A stretch of DNA of 64,000 bases from Elymus sibiricus. Taxonomy: Eukaryota > Streptophyta > Magnoliopsida > Poales > Poaceae. The notes below the pieces were generated by a model that was not told where the DNA came from, searched no databases, and saw nothing but the letters and a program-made list of their open reading frames with translations. Positions 55,701-64,000 of this stretch are shown one piece after another (the first letter of the stretch is position 1; each line of letters starts with the position of its first letter). Both the position numbers and the translations under genes were made by a program. The stretch is from positions 245,224,595 through 245,288,594 of the forward strand of contig CM077671.1 in assembly GCA_039707655.1 (NCBI GenBank), written 5' to 3'.

Positions 55701-58700
55701 GAGTCAATAATCTAGTTGCATGGTTTGTTAAGACCTATGGCTTATCTGGTGTTGATCATGCTTTTGATTTAGTGGTGGAGCCTTCGCCACTGGTTTTGAC
55801 ATCTTCAAAAACATATAATATTTTATGTCACACATGTCTGTCTTTGTAGGACCCTTAATACCTTTTGCTTGAGCAATGTCACTATTATTCATAATATAGT
55901 GTCATTGGTTTCATTGCATTTTGGATCATATTATACGTATCAAGACACTTCTTGAATACATTATTTGTATCAATACACTTCTTGGATATATCAAGACACT
56001 TCTTGATCCAGACATCTTTGAAACATCTAATATTTTCAATATACACTATTAACATTATAGAATCCACAATATTGTTCATGCTTGAAAACTATTCAAAACA
56101 ACATAATTTCAGCCCAATTTATATCAGTCATGAGGCTGATGTTGCTTGTAACCATTTACAATAACCTGCTTCATCTCCTCTATTTGACTAGGAACAATTT
56201 TTTTGTCATCTCTGAGGTACTTAATACTATCAACATACACCTAGTGAACTAATCCAAGATCACTTTGGTATTTGTTACTAACATTTTAGTACGTAAGAAA
56301 TTTATGGCTTTATACACTCCATGGCTTTTATGATGGATTCAATCTATCGATATATATTGAATACCACTCAAGTTTTCATGCTTATCAACGGTCATCATAC
56401 ATTGATTACTCCTAAGCATCATGATATGTGACATTGAGAGAAAATGCATTCTCCATCTTAAACCTTTTAAAACCTTGTCAATGTATTCTTATTGGCTGAG
56501 CATGATCAGACATTTTTATCTATCTCATATAGATCTATTGATGACTAATAATTTTCTCTTGCCTTTAAAATCTTTTAGTGAAAATATTATTACTTCGTGC
56601 TGAACTTTATATCATTTCCAATATGTCAATTACATATGAAGTTTAGAAATGACATATAGCTCCCACTAAACTTTGTATGTATATACAAATATCTTTATCA
56701 TTCTAACATAGCAAAACTCTTTCACCATTTAAAATGTTAATTCCAGCTCCTTGATGCTTGCTTCAAACTCTTTCGAAGTTTTGCATACTTATTCTGGTAA
56801 TTTCAGATGTTGAAAAAACTTTTTTGGTTGTATCTTTCATACATCCATCCATTTAGGAAACTAGTTTGTTATTCATCTGTTTATACCTTTCATAGGATCA
56901 ACCAAATTCCAAATTTCATTATTCTATACCTGCTCCATTTTGGAGTTTAATGGCTTTGAGCCAATTCTGCTGAGATGGGCACCACCATTGCTTCCTTGTA
57001 GTGCATAGTTTCATCTTCTCATAAGATGAATATTTCACTATGAAATAATTTAGTAGATTCAATAATATTTTCTATGGATTTTATTTACAAGCTTTAATTC
57101 CTACAACTAGTGTAGAAAAATTCCGATTTTAATTCCGCAAACAACTCTTGGAACAATTTCCATTTTGTTGCTAATATTTGCCAAAGATTCAATAATCTTG
57201 TCTAGCTTGTAATGTCCTCCCACCTACTTCTTTAGCGAAAAACTTCTTATCGAAAAGGCTTCCATTATTATGTGTCAAACACTTTTGTCCTTGGACTTTT
57301 GGTAGAAGGAATGCCCAATACTTCCCATTGGATATCCTATAAATTTGCAATTTCTTATCTGCTTTGGGATTAGGTTTATTGAGATGTAAACACATTACAT
57401 AGAAATATTATAACCCCATATCTCAAGATTTGAAAAAAAATATTTCTATCCTTTCCATAACTCATATGGTGTCATCTCAACAAACTAAATACGGTGCTCT
57501 GTTTAGTGTTTTTGTTGCTGTTTCAAGTATATCTATATATATATACCAAAAATTTAGTGAAAGAAGATCGGTACGAAATAATTCACAATTATTCTAGTGT
57601 TTTGCTAAACTCATGACTTAGATATATTTCTTCATGACAGAAGAATATTTCATCTTTCGTAATAATGATGATTAACTTCACTTTGAATCTTTTGAACCTT
57701 TCAAATATTTCACTCTGAATCTCTTTGAACGTTTCAAAAATTCAGATTTATTTTCAATAAATCATATTTACTAATATCATTAATGAAGTATAATTATCCA
57801 CCACGCCCTGGTCATCTTATTGGATAATATAGTTATGTATTTTGTCAACTGATTTGACTTTCATTACTTCATCTATATGAAGATTATTTTCCAATATAAC
57901 CTTTGCAAGTGCCACATTTAAGTGGTATTTTATCATTCTTCATAAGATGTTTTAGCAATTTTAATGTTATAAACACTAATTCAAGATCTATGAATAAACC
58001 ACTAACAAATAGAGGTAAATCCACAACATATCCTTATAATAACTTGAACAACCATTGTTTAAAACTTATAAGAATATTCGTCGCATAACCCATAACATAA
58101 TGTTTTACACAACTTCGAAGCAAAATAACTATTATTCGATTCTGAGATAAATCTTGAGGATAAACTAAAGGCATGACTTCAATGGTCTTGAGCAGCAATC
58201 TCATCACCATTCCCGATTTGTATCATGACTTCATTCCTTTTCAACTTGCGAACTTTCTGTAGTCCCTACATCGGTTTGCAAACCACTCCCGATTAGTATC
58301 AAATGCTCATGACAAACAGGAAATCAACAAGTAGAATAACATTAACTTTGTATAACTTTTATACCTTTATCAGAAGAACCGTTCTTCTTCTTTTCCGCCA
58401 ATTACTTCTTGCAGATGCGCTTCTAGTGTCCTTTCTGATTGCAGTAGAAACATTCAGTCTCCTTAGTGGTTCCGCCCTTTTCCTCTTCTCATTCCCGGTC
58501 TTACCGGCACTAGTCGATTTCTTCTTGGACTTGTCCTTCTTCTTGAAACTGGCGGTCTTGTTGACCATCAACACTTGTTTGTCCTTCTACATCCCAGCTT
58601 TCACGGTTTTGAGCATAGCAAACAACTCTTTTGCACTTTTCTCCATCCCATTTATGTTGTAATTCGTGATAAAACCATTGTAAGATGGGGGGAGTAAAGC

Positions 58701-60472
58701 AAGCACAATATCTGTACCGAGTGTTGGGTGAATTCCAAATTCCAGAGAAGCTAGTCTATGAACATAGCCAACCAGCTTTACTATATTAGGAACCTTCTGC
58801 CATCTTGCGTTCAATCAAGGCCTTGGTTATTTCAAAACGTTCGGTCCTTGCCGGCTTCTTGTACATAACTTCTAGTGGCCTAATTATAAATTAGGTGATA
58901 GACCGTTCAAAACGTTTATGTAGCTCAGGATCCATGCAAGTTAACATGAGGCACTTGACTGACTCATAGTCATCACTACGAGCAGTGAAAGCAGCTATGA
59001 CTTTTGGTGGTGCATTCTTTGTAGGAGGATCACCTAGGGGTTGATCCAGCACAAACTCCTTTTAGCACTCCTAAGAACGGATCTCAGGTTCCGGATCCAA
59101 TCTGCATAGTTTCCACCATTTGCAGCTAACTTTTCTTTCCCTAACATAGGGGCTAAGTTAACAATATTGCGAGCCATTGATCTACAATGACAAGCACAAA
59201 TATATATAGACATATTTCATAATTAATTTGCACTATTAAACAATTTTAATATTATGTGCACTCCCACTTAAATCAATATCTCTTATAACTGACTAGTAAG
59301 TGATTCGAGACCCTGATCTTATTCTTAGCCACTTATGTGGACATCACTGATGACGAGAATTTTGATCGGTGGGCAATATTTTGCTGGTCATATATCCATA
59401 TGACTCTTGTTCATCTTTCGATGCTTCGTACTCCGAGCTCAGAACAATTCTGCTAGAACTTCAAGACAACCGAGTGCTATCTACTTGCTAGGTCTGTCCT
59501 AACCCGTCTTAGACCTCACGATCCGTTTGTACTCATGTGGACATGACGCACTCCGGAAAGCTACGTGTTATAAACGGTTGCAAAACTGGGAAGAGCACCT
59601 TTTTAACTCGATATTTTCAGTGAGAGATCACCCTAATAATTGACTACTGTGCAATCAAGGGTGCAAACAACAAAGGGATAAACATCTCAGGAAATTCATA
59701 ATAGCATGATACGGTATAGCCGTGGGCGTCGAGGATGAATCTTTGGAATGATACTTCAGTCACCGCCTTGATCTCCTGCGCCTAGTGAAGCCACCTTGCT
59801 CCGGGGTCCTTTGTAGCATGATCGTCACGTCCATCGATAATAAAATAACAAGTTTGACACGCAGGTCATTAAAGTGACAATCCTTTGGCTCCAGCCATCA
59901 TGACGTATTGTGACACGCAGGTCATTTAACGTTACATCATATAACCATCTCATACATAAACGAATTATCATGAAGAAGGCTATACCACATCACATGCAAT
60001 CCTACAAAACCAAGTTAGACGTCCTCTAATCGGTTTGGTAAATTTTAATTACGTGGTTTCTAGGGTTTCAACATAACACTAGCTACATACGTCCACCATT
60101 AAGGTGATAATCCTTGTTGCTAGATTATTTTTTGGGGTGTGTGAGGGAAGAGACTTAATTAAAAATATCTAGCCCCACACTAAACTTCGTCAATACGCGT
60201 GACCCCCTAGAAGACCGACCACCTTCATCACCCTCTTGTGTACGCGACGGTTCACTATTCTTGACTATGATGAGGCTCAAAGAACTGTTAGCACATGTTC
60301 GACAGCCAGAGCCGACCGATTGTTAGAACTTTGTACAAAGCCACATCATGCCATCAATGAACTGAACTGAAGCAACACTCGAGGGAAGCATAGCAAGAAC
60401 ATCAAACCCTCACATCCACATGTGATCTAGATCGCAACCTGTATCTACTCATAGAACCACTCATGATGCCAC
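55701..60472 (-). pseudogene. Copia gag-pol remnants
   Basis: Minus-strand pieces only. A gag part (58814-58587) has LLPPSYNGFITNYNINGMEK and SAKELFAMLKTVKAG, the copia UBN2-type gag. A CCHC knuckle at about 58405-58455 reads C-FY-C-NQKG-H-stop-KRI-C, with a TAG at 58423-58425. A piece of pol lies at 57395-57189 (LNKPNPKADKK; KEVGGRTLQ), near the integrase/RT junction. Stops and shifts are frequent throughout. A protein cannot be made. Confidence 0.75.
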
Positions 60473-62246
60473 TGTTGGGAAACGTAATAGAAAACAAAAA
60501 ATTCCGCCCTACGATCAACCAGGAACACTATGAAGATACAATAACGGTTGGGATCACGACCGTTACCGTCACCAAGTAGAAGCGAAAAAGAATGTGACGA
60601 TGAAGATTGAACTTGGAGCCCCTCGAACCGTAAATGGACGATCCCTTGAACCGAAGACAGAATGCACGACCTCTCTACTTGGTTGCAAGCGTACGGTCTT
60701 CACGATCCGGCAGCACTTCATTGTCCAGAGCTAATCATCATAGGAGAATTAGAGGGAGGAAATTAGAACCACACTGGGCTTCTAATTATGATGATTAGAG
60801 GTACTAGACCTAGCTCTAATTAGTCAACTAGAACCAACTAGAACTAGAACTAGAGGAACTAGAGGAGGCTCCAAAACTTATGTATCCAAAAGGGCCAAAA
60901 CCTCTAGTATATATAGGTTGGAGGGGGAGGGAGCGACAGCCACCAAGGAGGGAAACCCTCCTTGGGGCGCCAGCCTAGGGGAGGAGGAGTCCAACTCCTC
61001 CCCCACTCCAATTTGACCCCCTCATAAGGAAAGGGGGGGGGCTCCACCACTTGGGCCCTTGTGGCCCAAGTTGCCTTCCACCTCTTGGCCTTTTTAGGCC
61101 CGTTGATATTTTACTAAATATAAAATTGTTCTAAATACTTTTAGACCAGTTTATATATAGTTTAATATCTCCGGAAACATTTTCCATCTATATATATTTA
61201 TCGGTAATACCCAGTATTACCCAATACTTCTCTGAAACCCTTCCGGTGACTTCGGATGCTCTAGAAACTATTCCGACTAATGAAACAATTCCATAAATAA
61301 ATCCTAAATACTCTCGACCTAATAACACTCAGCAAATCGTGATTACCTTAAGCTTGTGACCCGTAGGTTTGGTAACTCGTAGACATGAATGAAACTCCTT
61401 CGTCCAATGATCGATAGCGGAACTGTGGACGTCCATATTGATCCCTATGAGTACACGAATGATATTCGAGTGAACCATCGGTTACCATGTGACATTCCCT
61501 TTGCTTCGCGATACTTTACAAGACACAAGAATCATCGGTATCCTCTCGAGTCATCTACATGCTCGTTATATCGTTTTTCTTGTTAGCGGTTTTGTTCTTC
61601 TTTCTCGTTGATGTGTTCCGACATCCCCATGACATAGTCACCTGTGTCTGGCCAGACGATGATTGATGCCGTCACACCGAGAGGGCCCTAAGAATATCTC
61701 TCCATCGTCGGAGGAGCAAATACCACTCTCGAGCTCTCTAGTCCCTTGTCAAACTTTCCGATGAACCTGTAAGTTGTCGTTATGATCACCTAGTTACAGA
61801 TGACGTTTGAGCAACCCCAAAGCTCACCGTACGGTAAGAAATTATCACGATACTCTCATGGTCTAAGGAAAAACACACGTTAATACTCTGTGTTATAACA
61901 ATTGATTTCAGACGATATTATCTCAAAGTATAACAAACAATTTTGGGTCGCTTCAATATGATCGTTCTTCTAACGTCATACTCTCAATGTTGTTTTAGGA
62001 CTATCGTTACACTTAATGATATCTTAAGATCCGGAAAACATGACCACCAACAACGCTTGAGATAGTCTTAGAGGCAAGACTAGGAACCTTTGTTTTACCG
62101 TCTATCATTCCACACATGCATATGAGTTTTCCACTGAATCGCATATTCCAGAATCATAGCAGTTATAGCATAGAATATAAACTCTTAATTATGAATTTAG
62201 AAATATAATAATACAATATTATTGCCTCTAGGGCATATTTCCAACA
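60473..62246 (-). repeat. 5' LTR of copia element, complete
   Basis: 1774 bp from tgttgggaaacgtaat (60473) to gcatatttccaaca (62246) on the plus strand. Confidence 0.8.
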
Positions 62247-62688
62247 AGGAACTACTCACACATCATCATGGAGGCAGCAAACTTGATGAAGATGGCCTCC
62301 CCAATGATTTCCCCCTCTGATAGAGTACTAAAAAAGGGCTCTTGATGGTATCGCGGCAGAACGGACTCTTGCGGGCGATAAAAATGTTTCGGGTCTCACT
62401 CTTGGTGTTTTGGAATATTGTCAAATTTATAGGCCAAGAATTAGGGCAACCAGAGCCACAGGGGGGGGCACAAGTCACCCCGGCATGCCCTACCCCCTAG
62501 GGCGCGCGCTGGTGACTTGTGGGGCCCATGTGGGTCTTCTCGTCCTCCGCCAAAGGTTCTAGGGTCTCTTATGTTTGAGAAAAAATCACCAAAAGTTCCA
62601 TCATGTTTGGACTTCGGTAGGTATGGTTTTTCCGCGACACAAAAAACATGTAGAAAACATGAACTGGCACTAGGCACTTGAAAGGACG
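62247..62688 (-). mobile_element. Gypsy LTR fragment
   Basis: Phrases such as ctggtgacttgtggggccca and the ...aaaacatgaactggcact... stretch resemble the TGATACGTC-type LTRs at 17476-19053 (there: ggcgcgccctgg, aacagcaactggcact). Both ends are truncated. Confidence 0.5.
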
Positions 62689-64000
62689 TGAATGTCGCCT
62701 AGAGGGGGGGGGTGAATAGGCGCTTTAAAATAATTACGGTTTAGGCTTGAACAAATGCGGAATAAAACTAATGTTTAATATGTCAAGCACAAAACCTAAA
62801 ACAACTAGGCTCACCTATGTGCACCAACAACTTATGCTAAGCAAGATAAACAACTAAGTGATAGCAAGATATATAGCATGAAACAATATGGCTATCACAA
62901 AGTAAAGTGCATAAGTAAAGGGATCGGGTAAGAGATAACCAAGGCATGCGGAGACGACGATGTATCCCGAAGTTCACACCCTTGCGGATGCTAATCTCCA
63001 TTTGGAGCGGTGTGGAGGCACAATGCTCCCCAAGAAGCCACTAGGGCCACCGTAATCTCCTCACGCCCTCGCACAATGCAAGATGCCGTGATTCCACTAA
63101 GGGACCCTTGAGGGCGGTCACCGAACCCATACAAACAAGGTTGGGCAATCTCCACAACTTAATTGGAGGCTCCCAACAACACCATGAAGCTTCACCACAA
63201 TGGATTGTGGCTCCGAGGTGACCTCAAATGCTCGGGGCAATCTCCACAACCTAATTGGAGACCCCGATGCTTGCCCAGAGCTTTACACCACAATGATTGA
63301 GCTCCGAGGCATCACCAACCGTCTAGGGCGCGAAAGCACCCAAGAGGAACAAGCTCTAGGGTACCAAGCACCCAAGAGTAATAAGCTTCTCAACTTTCCA
63401 CTTCCACGTATCACCGTGGAGAACTCAAACCGATGCAACTAATGAAATGGCAAGAACACACGAAGTGGTCAAGTCCCTCACACTCAAATCCCACCACAAC
63501 AACAAAAGCTATGGAGAAATATGAGAGGAAGAACAAGGAGCTCACAAAGAACTCCAAGATCTAGATCCAAGGGGTTCCCCTCACATGGAGGTGAAAGTGA
63601 TTGGTGAAAGTGTGGATCTAGATCTCCTCTCTCTTTTCCCTCAAGAACTAGCAAGAATCATTGGAGGGATTGAGAGTTAGCAAGCTCGAAGAAGGTCAAC
63701 AATGGAGGAAGAATACGAGCTTGAAGGATAGAGAGCAATGGGGAAGAAGACCCCCTTTTATAGGCCTCCCCAAATCCAACCGTTGTGTGCACAGGTCGTG
63801 CACAAGCGGTACTACCGCTAGGCTGAGCGGTATTACCGCTTAGCGCGGTAGTTTCAGGAAAAGCGTGCAAAACGGCAGAAACCTCGAAGCGGTAGTGCCG
63901 CTGGAGCGGTACTACCGGCCTACCCAGCGGTACTTCCGCTGGGGATGCAGAAAGACTCCAGAACCGAAAAATAAGCGGTAGTAGCAGCGGTACCCGGGAG
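62689..64000. mobile_element. LTR-element start with palindromic words, cut by window end
   Basis: Begins tgaatgtcgcctagagggg, a common Triticeae LTR start (from memory). No coding frame was recognised. From 63800 it carries several agcggtactaccgct-type palindromes. Confidence 0.45.
63805..63990. repeat. Clustered 15-bp palindromes (agcggta-taccgct)
   Basis: Copies at 63805-63819 and 63826-63840 are nearly perfect. Further variants lie at about 63889, 63905, 63927 and 63974. All are short inverted repeats able to form hairpins. Confidence 0.7.

Larger units (their letters stand above)
54193..62246 (-). mobile_element. Decayed copia LTR retrotransposon
   Basis: Minus-strand element. 5' LTR 60473-62246 (1774 bp), interior 55684-60472, 3' LTR remnant 54193-55683. 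A PPT-like stretch at 55684-55700 and a PBS-like stretch just left of 60473 (minus strand TGGCATCATGAG, resembling the copia TGGTATCAGAGC) set the orientation. LTR start on the minus strand: TGTTGGAAATATGCCCTAGA. The 3' LTR lacks about 270 bp at its outer end, so no TSD can be scored. Confidence 0.85.

Overview
The window is nuclear DNA from a grass of the wheat tribe (Triticeae, Triticum/Aegilops type). The evidence is nested gypsy and copia LTR retrotransposons with Triticeae-style ends, Stowaway MITEs, a CACTA end, a candidate Helitron, and plant genes with GT-AG introns. The family-level resemblance to wheat repeats is from memory. Structures, repeats, splice sites and reading frames were read from the sequence. 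No database search was run.

Layout. 1-11,514: gypsy elements nested in one another, all on the minus strand and all with decayed gag/protease. They are element 1 with its LTR at 2983-3514, element 2 with its LTR at 6408-6900, an LTR/leader piece at 6901-7970, and an Athila-like element with its LTR at 10187-11514. 11,515-17,475: old degraded repeats, a Stowaway MITE at 13906-14004, copia remains, a LINE 3' end, and unclassified DNA with internal duplications. 17,476-36,637: a tandem gypsy array (LTR - interior - truncated LTR - interior - LTR) with outer LTRs of equal length (1578 bp). The array has gag and protease but no recognisable RT or integrase. It is interrupted at 21494-27919 by a second, younger, pol-less gypsy element with 885-bp LTRs and a TSD. 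That insert carries a plus-strand gene (22877-23737) antisense to the element, with its own TATA box, a 72-bp intron and a 262-residue product. 36,638-39,200: a CACTA end, a MITE and a Mutator-like candidate.

39,500-46,150 is the only gene island. It holds an intact intronless group-4 LEA gene (plus strand, 39537-39851) with a TATA box, ABRE and RY elements. Convergent with it is an intact ten-exon EMSY-LIKE gene (minus strand, 41106-46148, 473 residues, ENT plus Agenet/Tudor-like domains). The LEA product would protect cells during seed drying or ABA signalling. The EMSY-like product is a predicted nuclear chromatin reader.

46,752-51,928 is a candidate Helitron with a three-copy 191-bp tandem repeat and a GC-rich block. 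It is followed by a possible gene fragment (52251-52448), a Stowaway MITE (52819-53051), and a decayed copia element (54193-62246) that has lost the outer part of one LTR. The window closes with a gypsy LTR fragment and the start of another LTR element rich in short palindromes.
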